Source: Pseudomonas lactis
Lineage (GTDB): Bacteria > Pseudomonadota > Gammaproteobacteria > Pseudomonadales > Pseudomonadaceae
Direction of reading: 5' to 3'
Assembly (NCBI RefSeq): GCF_001439845.1
Contig: NZ_JYLO01000001.1
Coordinates: forward strand, 62,001-126,000
DNA: 64,000 nucleotides
Shown here piece after piece: positions 1 through 8,841 of the stretch. Position numbers and translations under genes: made by a program. The notes under the pieces were generated by a model. It was not told the DNA's origin. It saw nothing but the letters and a program-made list of their open reading frames with translations, and did no database searches. How positions within the stretch are numbered: position 1 is the first letter of the stretch; every line of letters begins with the position of its first letter.

Positions 1-72
1 GCCTGCGATAGCATCGCCTCGGTCTGGCTGAATAACCGAGGTGCCTGCATCGCGGGCAAGCCCGGCTCCCAC
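1..72. repeat. REP-type palindrome, cut by the window edge
   Basis: An inverted pair of the Pseudomonas REP consensus: GCCTGCGATAGCATCG on the left and CATCGCGGGCAAGCCCGGCTCCCAC on the right (20-base core GGGCAAGCCCGGCTCCCAC). The left arm starts at the window edge, so the element may extend further. It lies upstream of the pga promoter region and probably ends the previous transcription unit. Confidence 0.8.
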
Positions 73-125
73 CCGAATCCGGCTCCCACGTTTGTTTTTT
101 GTGAGGGGCAAAAAATATTAATCGT

Positions 126-153
126 ACAATTCTGAACAATTGTTCGAAATTGT
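126..153. promoter_or_regulatory. Interrupted palindrome upstream of pgaA (possible operator)
   Basis: A perfect 12-bp palindrome GAACAATTGTTC (134-145) is flanked symmetrically, two bases away on each side, by ACAATT (126-131) and AATTGT (148-153). This gives a 28-bp two-fold symmetric site about 130 bp before the pgaA start. Position and symmetry suggest a dimeric regulator site controlling pga. The regulator is unknown and its role is inferred. Confidence 0.45.
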
Positions 154-285
154 GCTTCCCCCTACTTCGCTAAGAGATAGTTCCTACAGGAAAGCTAGGT
201 CGGGTCCCGAGACGCCGACACCCTGATGCGTTTCGCTCAGGACCATCTATCGTTAGGGCTTTCCGTGTGTAAGGAAGCTCACGAT

Positions 286-2766
286 ATGCTGCGAAACCAC
301 CCCTACAGTGCCTCAGGCCGGTTGCGTCTGCTTATCGGGGCCGCCCTGTGCAGCCAATTGCTGGTTCCAGGCCTTGCGTTTGCCGACCCAGCCTACGACG
401 CCCTGATCATCCAGGCCCGCAACGGCCACTTCACGCCGGCGCTGACCCAACTGCGCCAACTCTCCGCCGAACGCCAGACCCCAGGCCAGGTCAGTGACCA
501 CCTGGTGATTGCCGGCTGGGCCGGGCAAGACGCCGAAGTGCTCAAGGTGTACGAAGCGCAGGGCAAGCATCGCAACCTCACCACCCAGGCACTCGCCACC
601 GTGGCGCGCACTTATCGCAATCAAAAGCAGTGGGCTCAGGCCGAAGCGGTCTATCGCCAGGCGTTGCTGCGTGAACCCAATAACATCGACCTGCAACTGG
701 GCCAGGCCCTCACCCAGGCCGATGGCGGTAAAGCCAACGAAGCGGTGCAACGCCTGCGTACGCTGGTGGCGGCCCAACCCAATGACCCCAACCGCCGCAT
801 GGCCCTGGGCTATGCGCTGACACGTGCCGGTTTGAACTACGACGCGCTGTTCGAGTTCGACCAAGCCTTTATCCGCGCCGGTGACAAGCCCGAAGTGGCC
901 CGCGAATACATCGTCGCCCTGCAAAAGGCGCGGCTGCCGGAGCCGGCACTGCGCCTCTCAGCCAAGCGCCCGGGGCTGGTGGACGCCGTCACCCAGCGCC
1001 GCCTCGAAGGCGACCTTGCCGCCGAGCGTGTGCGTATGGCCGAGTTCGCCACGCGCAGCGAAAAGGAACGCTACGTCATCGCTGACCGTGCCCTGCAGGA
1101 CTACGACAAACTGATCAGCCGCTGGGCCCCCGACGCCACAGCCAAGGACGATGTCATCCGCTGGCGCATCGACCGTCTGGGCGCGCTCAAAGCGCGAGCA
1201 CGGCATGCCGAGGTGATCCGCGATTACCAGACCCTCACTGGCGAAGGCGTGCAACTGCCCACCTACGCCTTGCGTTGGGTCGCCGGCTCTTACCTGGAAC
1301 AGCGCCAGCCGGAAAAGGCCGAGCCGTTGTACCGCCAGGTACTCACCGCGCCCGACACCGACGCCAGCTATCGGGTCGATGACAGCACGGCGCTGTTCTA
1401 TGCCTTGTTGGAAAGCGACAAGGTCGAAGAGGCCCGCCAGGTCGCCAACAACCTGGCCAAGGAGCAAAACCCCCGCGTTGAACTCAAGGGCTTGCCCATT
1501 GGTAACCCCAATGACAACTGGATGGACGCCCAACAATTATCCGCCCAGGCCGGTACCTATGGCGGTGACCTGCCCGGCAGCGAAGCCAGCCTGGAAGCGC
1601 TGGTGGCCAAGGCGCCCGGCAACGTGGGTCTGCGCCTGGCCCAGGCCGACATGTACCGGGCCCGCGACTGGCCGCGCCGCGCCGAAGGCACGCTCAAGGA
1701 AACCGAAACCCAGGCCCCCCGCGACATCGGCCTGGAAGTCTCCCAAGCCTATACCGCCATGGACTTGCAAGAGTGGCGGCAGATGGACACGCTCACCGAC
1801 GACGTGCTCGCCCGCAACCCGGACAACCGTCAGGTGCAGCGCCTGAGCCGCCTGCGCGATGTGCACGACATGGCCGAGCTGCGTGTCGAGGCCTACACCG
1901 GCAAAAGCTACGGTGGCGGGAATAACAACGACGCCGGTGCCGTCTCCGGCAGCCGAGACTGGGGCATCGAAAGCGTGATCTACACGCCGCCCATCGACGA
2001 AGACTGGCGCCTGTTCGCCGGTGCCGGCTATGCCACCGCCGACTTCGAGGAAGGCACTGGCCAACATCGCTGGCAGCGCGTGGGCGTGGAGCGTCGTACC
2101 CGTGACATGACCATCGAAGCCGAAGTGTCCAACCACTCCTATGGCGACGGTTCCAAGCAAGGCGCCAGCGTGTCGATTGCCCGCGACATCAACGACCACT
2201 GGCAATACGGCGGCAGCCTTGGCTATTTGCTCAGCACCACACCGTTGCGGGCCCTGAATGACGGCGTCACAGCCAACGGCGGCAGCGGTTTTATCCGCTG
2301 GCGCGCCAACGAAAGCCGCGAATGGAAGCTGACCCTCAGCCCGTCCCATTTCAGCGATGGCAACGACCGCTTCGAAGCCTTGCTCACCGGCCGCGAAGGC
2401 CTCTACAGCTCGCCCCATGTGCAAGTGGACCTGGGCCTGGAAGTGGGCGCCAGCCGCAACAGCAAGGAAGACACCGTGTACTTCAACCCGAAGTCGGACT
2501 TCACAGTGTTGCCCATGATCAACGTCAATCACGTGCTCTATCACCGCTACGAAACCCAGTGGAGTCAGCAGTTCCAAATCGGCGCGGGTACCTACAGTCA
2601 GCGTGACTATTCCACCGGCGGTATCGGCTTGATTGGCTACGGCCAACGCTATCGCTGGAACGACGTACTGGAAATGGGCGCCAACCTCAGCCTGATCAGC
2701 CGACCTTATGACGGTGATCGCGAACGCGATCTGCGCCTGCTCGTCGACCTCACTTACCGTTTCTAA
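286..2766 (+). CDS. pgaA: PgaA/HmsH: outer-membrane porin for poly-beta-1,6-GlcNAc export
   Basis: The product is the outer-membrane exporter of the biofilm polysaccharide PNAG. The start at 286 is chosen over an in-frame ATG at 226 because AAGGAAG (271-277) precedes it at good spacing and it opens a signal peptide ending near AFA/DPAY, residue 33. Residues about 40-500 are tetratricopeptide-like helical repeats, the periplasmic part that binds the de-N-acetylated polymer. From about residue 533 the sequence is rich in alternating beta-strand patterns and ends in LTYRF, with the terminal Phe typical of outer-membrane barrels. The 826-aa length fits PgaA. It is the first gene of pgaABCD, followed 12 bp later by pgaB. 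Confidence 0.93.
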   Translation: MLRNHPYSASGRLRLLIGAALCSQLLVPGLAFADPAYDALIIQARNGHFTPALTQLRQLSAERQTPGQVSDHLVIAGWAGQDAEVLKVYEAQGKHRNLTTQALATVARTYRNQKQWAQAEAVYRQALLREPNNIDLQLGQALTQADGGKANEAVQRLRTLVAAQPNDPNRRMALGYALTRAGLNYDALFEFDQAFIRAGDKPEVAREYIVALQKARLPEPALRLSAKRPGLVDAVTQRRLEGDLAAERVRMAEFATRSEKERYVIADRALQDYDKLISRWAPDATAKDDVIRWRIDRLGALKARARHAEVIRDYQTLTGEGVQLPTYALRWVAGSYLEQRQPEKAEPLYRQVLTAPDTDASYRVDDSTALFYALLESDKVEEARQVANNLAKEQNPRVELKGLPIGNPNDNWMDAQQLSAQAGTYGGDLPGSEASLEALVAKAPGNVGLRLAQADMYRARDWPRRAEGTLKETETQAPRDIGLEVSQAYTAMDLQEWRQMDTLTDDVLARNPDNRQVQRLSRLRDVHDMAELRVEAYTGKSYGGGNNNDAGAVSGSRDWGIESVIYTPPIDEDWRLFAGAGYATADFEEGTGQHRWQRVGVERRTRDMTIEAEVSNHSYGDGSKQGASVSIARDINDHWQYGGSLGYLLSTTPLRALNDGVTANGGSGFIRWRANESREWKLTLSPSHFSDGNDRFEALLTGREGLYSSPHVQVDLGLEVGASRNSKEDTVYFNPKSDFTVLPMINVNHVLYHRYETQWSQQFQIGAGTYSQRDYSTGGIGLIGYGQRYRWNDVLEMGANLSLISRPYDGDRERDLRLLVDLTYRF

Positions 2767-2778
2767 AAGAGCCTGACC

Positions 2779-4776
2779 ATGAACGTCCTCAGCCGTTGCT
2801 TGTTGGTCCTGGGTGTAATGCTGGCCGCCGCCTGCGCCCAACAACCCGCGCCCTACACCCCACCCGCCGAACGGCCGATAGCGCCCAACGAAGCGCCGTG
2901 GCCGAAGAACCACTTTTTGGGCATTGCCTATCACGACGTGGAAGATCGCGACCCCGATCAAGCCGTGGTGGCGGTGCGCACAGAGCGATTGATCGAGCAG
3001 CTGGCCTGGCTGCGCGAAAACGGCTACCAGGCGGTCAGCGTCGACCAGATCCTGGCAGCCCGGCGCGGCGGCCCGGCATTGCCGCCCAAGGCGGTGATGC
3101 TCAGCTTCGATGACGGTTATTCCAGCTTCTACACCCGCGTGATGCCGATTCTGCGCGCCTACCACTGGCCTGCATTGCTGGCGCCGGTGGGGTCCTGGAT
3201 CGACACGCCGTTGAATCAACCGGTGGATTTTGCCGGTACGCCACGACCACGGGGAGAATTCCTGACGTGGCAGCAGATTCGCGAAGTGTCCCAGTCGGGC
3301 CTGGTGGAAATTGCCGCCCACACCGATGCCAACCACAAGGGCATCCTGGCCAACCCCCAGGGCAACCTGGAACCGGCCGCCACCACGCGAAGCTTTGACC
3401 CCAAGACCAACGGCTACGAAAGCGAAGCGCAGTTCCAGGCGCGCATGCGGGCTGACGTCGCCGCGATTTCGAACAAAATTCGAACCGTCACCGGCAAGGC
3501 GCCGCGTGTGTGGGTGTGGCCGTACGGGGCCGCCGATGGCACCTCGTTGGCGGTGGTCGGCGAGCACGGCTATGAAATGGCGTTGACCCTGGAGGATGGA
3601 CTCGACGACCTCGGCAACCTGATGAACAGCCCACGCTTTCTGGTGGCCTCCGACCCGGACGGCGAGCATTTTGCCAACAGCATGGTGGCTGTGCAGGCCA
3701 AGGCGCCGATGCGCGTGCTGCACGTAGACTTGGACAACGTGTACGACCCCGACCCGGCCCAACAGGCGCGCAACCTCGACGTGTTGGTTCAGCGCGTGGT
3801 GGACATGGGCGCCGGCACCGTCTTCCTGCAAGCCTTTGCCGACCCCAAGGGCGACGGCCTGGTGCATTCGCTGTACTTCCCTAACCGTCACCTGCCGATG
3901 CGGGCCGATCTGTTCAACCGGGTCGCCTGGCAGTTGCACACCCGTGCCCATGCCAGTGTGTACGCCTGGATGCCGGTGCTGAGTTTTGCCCTGGACCCCA
4001 AGCTGCCGCGTGTCACCCGCTGGGACCCGAAAACGGGACAGGTCGGCCCCGACCCGGATCAATACAAGCGCCTGTCGCCGTTTGATCCCAAGGTGCGGCA
4101 GATCATCGGTGAGATCTACCAAGACCTGGCGCGTGTAGGGCCGATCGACGGCATCCTTTACCACGATGACGCGGTGTTCAACGACTTCGAAGACGCCAGC
4201 CCCGCAGCGCTCAAGGCCTACGCCGCCCAAGGCTTGCCGAACACCATCGCCGCCCTGCGTGCCGACCCGGCCGTGATGCAGCGTTGGACCCGCTTCAAAA
4301 GCCGCTACCTGATCGACTTTACCCATGAGCTCACCGCCAAGGTCCGCGCCATCCGTGGCCCGCAGGTGCTGACGGCGCGCAATATTTTCGCCGAGCCCAT
4401 GCTCAACCCTGGCAGCGAAACCTGGTTCGCGCAGAACCTCGATGACTTCCTCCAGGCCTACGACTGGACAGCGCCGATGGCCATGCCGTTGATGGAAGGC
4501 CAGGAAGTGAAAACCTCCAACGCCTGGCTGGAAAAACTCATCGCCACGGTCAAGACGCGCCCCGGCGCGATGGAAAAAACCATCTTCGAATTGCAAGCCA
4601 AAGACTGGCGCACCCAAGCCGCGCCGGATATCAGCGCTGAGCAATTGGCAGAGTGGATGGGTGTACTCAAACGCCAGGGCGTCACCAGTTTCGGCTACTA
4701 CCCGGACAACTTCCTGGAAAACTCCCCGGACTTGAAGACCATACGTCCGGCCCTTTCCAACCAGTGGAACCCTTGA
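2779..4776 (+). CDS. pgaB: PgaB: poly-beta-1,6-GlcNAc de-N-acetylase lipoprotein
   Basis: This protein partly deacetylates PNAG in the periplasm before export through PgaA. An N-terminal signal with lipobox LAAAC marks it as a lipoprotein. The deacetylase domain (about residues 90-290) shows SFDDGY (about 110-115) carrying the metal Asp, an AHTDANH histidine motif (about 179-185) and WPYGAADG. The C-terminal half (about 310-650) matches the PgaB/HmsF glycoside-hydrolase-like domain, with an LYHDD stretch. The 665-aa length is usual for the family. It is the second gene of the operon, and its stop lies 2 bp before the pgaC start. Confidence 0.93.
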   Translation: MNVLSRCLLVLGVMLAAACAQQPAPYTPPAERPIAPNEAPWPKNHFLGIAYHDVEDRDPDQAVVAVRTERLIEQLAWLRENGYQAVSVDQILAARRGGPALPPKAVMLSFDDGYSSFYTRVMPILRAYHWPALLAPVGSWIDTPLNQPVDFAGTPRPRGEFLTWQQIREVSQSGLVEIAAHTDANHKGILANPQGNLEPAATTRSFDPKTNGYESEAQFQARMRADVAAISNKIRTVTGKAPRVWVWPYGAADGTSLAVVGEHGYEMALTLEDGLDDLGNLMNSPRFLVASDPDGEHFANSMVAVQAKAPMRVLHVDLDNVYDPDPAQQARNLDVLVQRVVDMGAGTVFLQAFADPKGDGLVHSLYFPNRHLPMRADLFNRVAWQLHTRAHASVYAWMPVLSFALDPKLPRVTRWDPKTGQVGPDPDQYKRLSPFDPKVRQIIGEIYQDLARVGPIDGILYHDDAVFNDFEDASPAALKAYAAQGLPNTIAALRADPAVMQRWTRFKSRYLIDFTHELTAKVRAIRGPQVLTARNIFAEPMLNPGSETWFAQNLDDFLQAYDWTAPMAMPLMEGQEVKTSNAWLEKLIATVKTRPGAMEKTIFELQAKDWRTQAAPDISAEQLAEWMGVLKRQGVTSFGYYPDNFLENSPDLKTIRPALSNQWNP

Positions 4777-4778
4777 TC

Positions 4779-6119
4779 ATGGTTGACAGAATCCTGGCTA
4801 TATTCGTGCTGGCACTGGTACTGGGCTTGCCCCTGGGCCTGATCTTCCTGGTGACCGGGCAGTTCCTGATGGACTTCGTGTTCTTCTACCCGTTGTTCAT
4901 GTCGGCACTATGGATCGCCGGTGGCCTGTACTTCTGGCTGCATTGGGAACGCCACTGGCCGTGGAAAGAAGACACGCCGGCGCCGTCCCTGGCCGGCGAG
5001 CCGCTGATCTCGATCATCATCCCTTGCTACAACGAGGGCGATAACGTCGCTGACACCATTGGCGCGGCCCTCGGCCAGGTGTACCCGAACATCGAAGTGA
5101 TCGCCGTCAACGACGGCTCCAGCGACAACACCGCCGCAGTACTCGATGCCCTGGCGCTGCAACACCCGCGCTTGCGCGTGCTGCATCTGGCACAGAACCA
5201 GGGCAAGGCTGTGGCCCTGCGCATGGGCGCCGTGGCTGCCCGCAGCGAATACCTGGTGTGCATCGACGGCGATGCCTTGCTCGACAAAAACGCGGCCGCC
5301 TACATGGTCGCGCCGATGCTCGACAACCCGCGCCTGGGTGCCGTCACCGGCAACCCACGCATTCGTACCCGCTCCACCCTGATCGGCCGGGTGCAGGTGG
5401 GCGAGTTCTCCTCGATCATCGGTTTGATCAAGCGTACCCAGCGGGTATTCGGTCGGATCTTCACGGTCTCCGGTGTGGTGGTGGCGTTTCGCAAGAAAGC
5501 CCTGGACCGCATCGACTACTGGAGCACCGACATGATCACCGAGGACATCGATGTCAGTTGGAAGCTGCAACTCGATCACTGGGCGATCTTCTACGAGCCG
5601 CGCGCGCTGTGCTGGATCCTCATGCCCGAAACCGTCGGCGGCCTGTGGAAGCAGCGCTTGCGCTGGGCCCAGGGCGGCGCCGAAGTGCTGTTCAAGAACA
5701 TCCGCGGCATCTGGCAATGGCGCCACCGCTACCTGTGGCCGCTGCTGTTCGAATACTGCCTGTCCACCGGTTGGGCCTTTACCTTCCTGCTGTCGGTGAT
5801 CTTCTGGGCCGTGGGTAAATTCGTCACGTTGCCGGCGGCGATTACCGTGGACTCGTTGGTGCCACCTGCGTTTACCGGCCTGGTACTGGCGATGGTGTGC
5901 CTGCTGCAGTTTGCGGTGAGCATCCTGATCGACCGGCGCTACGAAAAAGACCTGTGGAAAACCCTGTTCTGGACCGTGTGGTACCCGATGGTGTTCTGGC
6001 TGGTCAGCCTGCTCACCACCCTGGTCAGCTTTCCCAAGGTGTTGTTCAACCAGCATCAGAAACGCGCACGCTGGGTCAGCCCGGACCGCGGTATCAAACC
6101 TGCACAAGAGGAGGCGTGA
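4779..6119 (+). CDS. pgaC: PgaC: poly-beta-1,6-GlcNAc synthase (GT2 glycosyltransferase)
   Basis: This is the inner-membrane processive glycosyltransferase that polymerises UDP-GlcNAc. The start at 4779 is preferred to longer in-frame options because it leaves 2 bp to pgaB and opens with a transmembrane segment ([19 protein letters not shown]). GT2 landmarks are NDGSSD (about residue 111), the DGD metal motif (about 163), TEDID (about 254) and QRLRW (about 292). Further membrane segments follow near residues 330-430. The length is 446 aa. PgaC needs PgaD for activity in studied species, which matters here because pgaD is interrupted. Confidence 0.93.
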   Translation: MVDRILAIFVLALVLGLPLGLIFLVTGQFLMDFVFFYPLFMSALWIAGGLYFWLHWERHWPWKEDTPAPSLAGEPLISIIIPCYNEGDNVADTIGAALGQVYPNIEVIAVNDGSSDNTAAVLDALALQHPRLRVLHLAQNQGKAVALRMGAVAARSEYLVCIDGDALLDKNAAAYMVAPMLDNPRLGAVTGNPRIRTRSTLIGRVQVGEFSSIIGLIKRTQRVFGRIFTVSGVVVAFRKKALDRIDYWSTDMITEDIDVSWKLQLDHWAIFYEPRALCWILMPETVGGLWKQRLRWAQGGAEVLFKNIRGIWQWRHRYLWPLLFEYCLSTGWAFTFLLSVIFWAVGKFVTLPAAITVDSLVPPAFTGLVLAMVCLLQFAVSILIDRRYEKDLWKTLFWTVWYPMVFWLVSLLTTLVSFPKVLFNQHQKRARWVSPDRGIKPAQEEA

Positions 6120-6121
6120 TC

Positions 6122-6598
6122 ATGAAACTGGTCAGAACTCGCCAAAACACACTGATGTGGATCGTCGATGTGCTGCTGACCCTGCTGGCCTGGGGTGGGT
6201 TGATCTGGCTGCTGGCGCGAGGCATCAGCGCCATGCTTGAAACCCACGGCGGCCCACGCATCTAGGCGCCTATCTTTGCTGCGCTCAACACTTTGCAGGT
6301 CTACCTGTGGATCGCGCTGTTCAATGCGGTGATCCTGATCAGCTGGGCACGCTATCAGCAGCATCGCGGGCGCAAATTCGCCCAGCGCCGCGCCGAGGCG
6401 AATGCACTGAGCGACCAGCACCTGAGTGAAAGTTTCAACCTGGGCGATGGCGACCTCGAACAACTGCGCCGCCCTGGCGTGCTGGTGATCCACAACGACG
6501 AAGAAGGCGGCGTCGAAGAAGTGAAATCCCACGTCTCCCGCGACGTCGAACGCCCCGGCCTGACCCTGGTGCCCGACAAAGACAAGGGCATTGGCTAG
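6122..6598 (+). pseudogene. pgaD: pgaD interrupted by an in-frame amber stop
   Basis: The 5' part (from ATG 6122, after a GAGGAG ribosome site) encodes 47 residues with the first PgaD membrane helix (TLMWIVDVLLTLLAWGGLIW) and ends at TAG 6263-6265. Past the stop the same frame continues without interruption to 6598, giving the second helix (VYLWIALFNAVILISWARY) and a hydrophilic tail. So one codon, probably GAG to TAG, separates two halves that together have the expected PgaD layout and length of 158 codons. PgaD is the small inner-membrane partner of the PgaC synthase. It could be a real null allele, a suppressible stop or a sequencing error. A TTG at 6293 could start the second half. Confidence 0.85.
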
Positions 6599-6638
6599 CG
6601 TTAAGCGAACGCAATGCTCAAAGCAATGAAGATCCAAT

Positions 6639-6726
6639 GTGGGAGCTGGCTTGCCTGCGAAAGCGGTAGTGCAGTAAGAGTTTTATTAACTGACACACCG
6701 CCTTCGCGGGCAAGCCCGCTCCCACA
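6639..6726. repeat. REP palindrome after pgaD
   Basis: An inverted pair, TGTGGGAGCTGGCTTGCC and GGGCAAGCCCGCTCCCACA, separated by an AT-rich spacer. It belongs to the GTGGGAGC family seen repeatedly in this window. The remaining stretch 6727-7089 contains no convincing gene. It is AT-rich near 6960-7000, including ATTATTATTAATAAT at 6968-6982, and probably holds the tpsB promoter. Confidence 0.85.
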
Positions 6727-7089
6727 GGTAGTATTTCCACCCATCGCTGCAGTGGTTCACTCCTCTTGTTGGAATTCCGATAAATGGGATCCAATTCACA
6801 AAACCCCCGCGAACTTTTCCCCCTTCTCCGGTACTAACCTAACTCGACGAACACCTGATGGCTAAGTAATGGCAGTCAGAAAGTCATTCGTCGAATCGCC
6901 ATCAAAACAGTTGCCGCTTGTCGGAATAATCACCGCAAGTGCCCGACTTAAACTCTTTTGGTGAAAAATTATTATTAATAATCAACAGGTTAGAAAACTA
7001 ATCAGTCGAACGGCCCCACTTCGCCCGTTTCTAGGCGAGCTGGAAGTTCGATGTTAGTTTCGCGGCCCTTGATTTTCGATGGATCGAAC

Positions 7090-8811
7090 ATGTCTTCGTT
7101 ATTGCCATGGACCCGGTTATTGCTCTGCACCTTCCTGCTCACCTGCGTGGGCCTGAACAGTGCATCCGCCGCCCCCACGCCTGGCGATCAGGATTTGATC
7201 CGCGACCGGCAGAACCGCTTGCTTGAAGAGCAACAGCGGCGCCTCCAGGAACTCCAGGACCTGCCCGGCAAAGCGGACAAGCCCCAAGCCCCGGCAACCC
7301 CGGCCGACACCCGTTGCTTCCCCATCAAAACCATCGAACTCAAAGGCGCCGACAGCCTGCCGGCGGCCGACCGCGAGCGCCTGCTAAAGCCCTATATCGG
7401 CCAATGCCTGGGCGTGTCCCAGCTCAACGAGCTGCTCAAGGTCATCACCGACTACTACTTGGGCAAAGGCCGCGTTACCAGCCGTGCCTACCTGCCACAG
7501 CAAGACCTCTCCACCGGCCATCTGCAAGTGCTGGTGGTGGAGGGCAAGCTCGAAGCCCTGCGCAGCGCCGATGGCAGCACAGTGACCGACCGCGAACTGG
7601 CCATGGCCTTTCCCGGCAAAGTCGGCGAAGCGCTGAACCTGCGTGAAATCGAGCAACTGGTAGACCAGCTCAACCGCCTGCCGTCCAAACAAGCGCAGAT
7701 GGAACTCACCCCCGGCAAGCAAATCGGCGGCAGCGATGTGGTGGTCAAGAACACTGCGCAACAGCCCTGGCGCGCCAGCCTGTCGCGCAACAACGACGGG
7801 CAGAAAAGCACCGGCGAACAGCAATGGGGCGCTGGCCTGGAGTGGGACAGCCCACTGGGCCTGGGCGACCAACTGATGCTGCGCGGCGGCCACGACGCCA
7901 TCAGCGACCACCAGAAAACCTCGAAAAACACCATGCTCTACTACAACGTGCCCTGGGGCTGGTGGAACTTCAGCTATACCTACAGCGAAAGTGACTACCG
8001 CACCTACGGCGTGACCGACGGCTTCAAATACAAGCAGGACGGCGACAACCAGAACCACCAACTGCGCGCCGAGCGGGTGATCCACCGCGATGACGTCAGC
8101 AAGACCTCGGTCAACGTCGGCCTGGCGCACCTGCGTACCAACAACTACATCCTCGACGTGCGCACCGCGCCCAGCAGCAACCGCCTCAGCGAACTGCAAT
8201 TGGGCGTCAACCACGGTCGGCGCATCGGCAGTGCCTTCGTCAACCTGGACCTGGGCATGCAAAGCGGCATCGGCCTGCTCGACGCCCAGGCCCAAGACGA
8301 GCGTGACCCAGCAGGCCGTCGCCAGCCGAATGCGCGCTACCGCAAATACACCGCCACCGTCAGCTACCTGCAGCCTTTCAGCCTGTGGGGCGAGTCGTTC
8401 AGCTTCAGCAGTTTGGCCACCGGGCAACGCAGCGAAGACCCACTGTTTTCGCCGCAGCGCATGAGCCTTGGCGGCTCGGCCTCGGTGCGTGGCTTCAAGG
8501 ACCAATTGCTGACCGGCGACAGCGGCGGCTACTGGCGCAACGAAGTGCGCTGGGCGCGCCCGGTGACCCTCGACTGGATGCGCCCGGCCTTCGCCGAGTA
8601 CGGCGCCAGTGTCGGCTACGACCAAGGCGTGATCCGCAACGACCGCTACAACGACAACGTTCATGGCCGGGTGTCCAGCAACTCCCTGGAGCTGTTCGCC
8701 CGAGGCAAACACGTCAGCACCAGCGTGACCTTTGCTCATTCGTTAGAAAGACCCGGTGTAGTCACCGAGCGCGAAGCGCCGATCTACTTTCGCATGGATT
8801 TCTTCCTGTAA
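7090..8811 (+). CDS. TpsB/CdiB-type two-partner secretion transporter (FhaC/ShlB family)
   Basis: An outer-membrane Omp85-superfamily barrel that exports the large TpsA/CdiA protein encoded next. The start at 7090 gives a clean signal peptide ending near SASA/APTP. An in-frame ATG at 7051 would add 13 residues. Two POTRA domains occupy about residues 72-200 (opening CFPIKTIEL), followed by a 16-strand barrel. The conserved SVRGFKDQ motif, the VRGF tip of loop L6 in this family, lies near residue 465. The protein ends in YFRMDFFL. At 573 aa it has typical length. The gap to the exoprotein gene is 30 bp, so the two are probably cotranscribed. Confidence 0.92.
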   Translation: MSSLLPWTRLLLCTFLLTCVGLNSASAAPTPGDQDLIRDRQNRLLEEQQRRLQELQDLPGKADKPQAPATPADTRCFPIKTIELKGADSLPAADRERLLKPYIGQCLGVSQLNELLKVITDYYLGKGRVTSRAYLPQQDLSTGHLQVLVVEGKLEALRSADGSTVTDRELAMAFPGKVGEALNLREIEQLVDQLNRLPSKQAQMELTPGKQIGGSDVVVKNTAQQPWRASLSRNNDGQKSTGEQQWGAGLEWDSPLGLGDQLMLRGGHDAISDHQKTSKNTMLYYNVPWGWWNFSYTYSESDYRTYGVTDGFKYKQDGDNQNHQLRAERVIHRDDVSKTSVNVGLAHLRTNNYILDVRTAPSSNRLSELQLGVNHGRRIGSAFVNLDLGMQSGIGLLDAQAQDERDPAGRRQPNARYRKYTATVSYLQPFSLWGESFSFSSLATGQRSEDPLFSPQRMSLGGSASVRGFKDQLLTGDSGGYWRNEVRWARPVTLDWMRPAFAEYGASVGYDQGVIRNDRYNDNVHGRVSSNSLELFARGKHVSTSVTFAHSLERPGVVTEREAPIYFRMDFFL

Positions 8812-8841
8812 TTCAACGCCCCGCTGCATGAGAGCCTGACA

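Noticed and set aside
1537..4644. A 1035-codon open frame on the minus strand opposite pgaA/pgaB
   Set aside because: It is a shadow of GC-rich codon use in pgaAB: low-complexity composition rich in His, Gly, Val and Ala, with no domain and no ribosome site, while both plus-strand genes have clear motifs.
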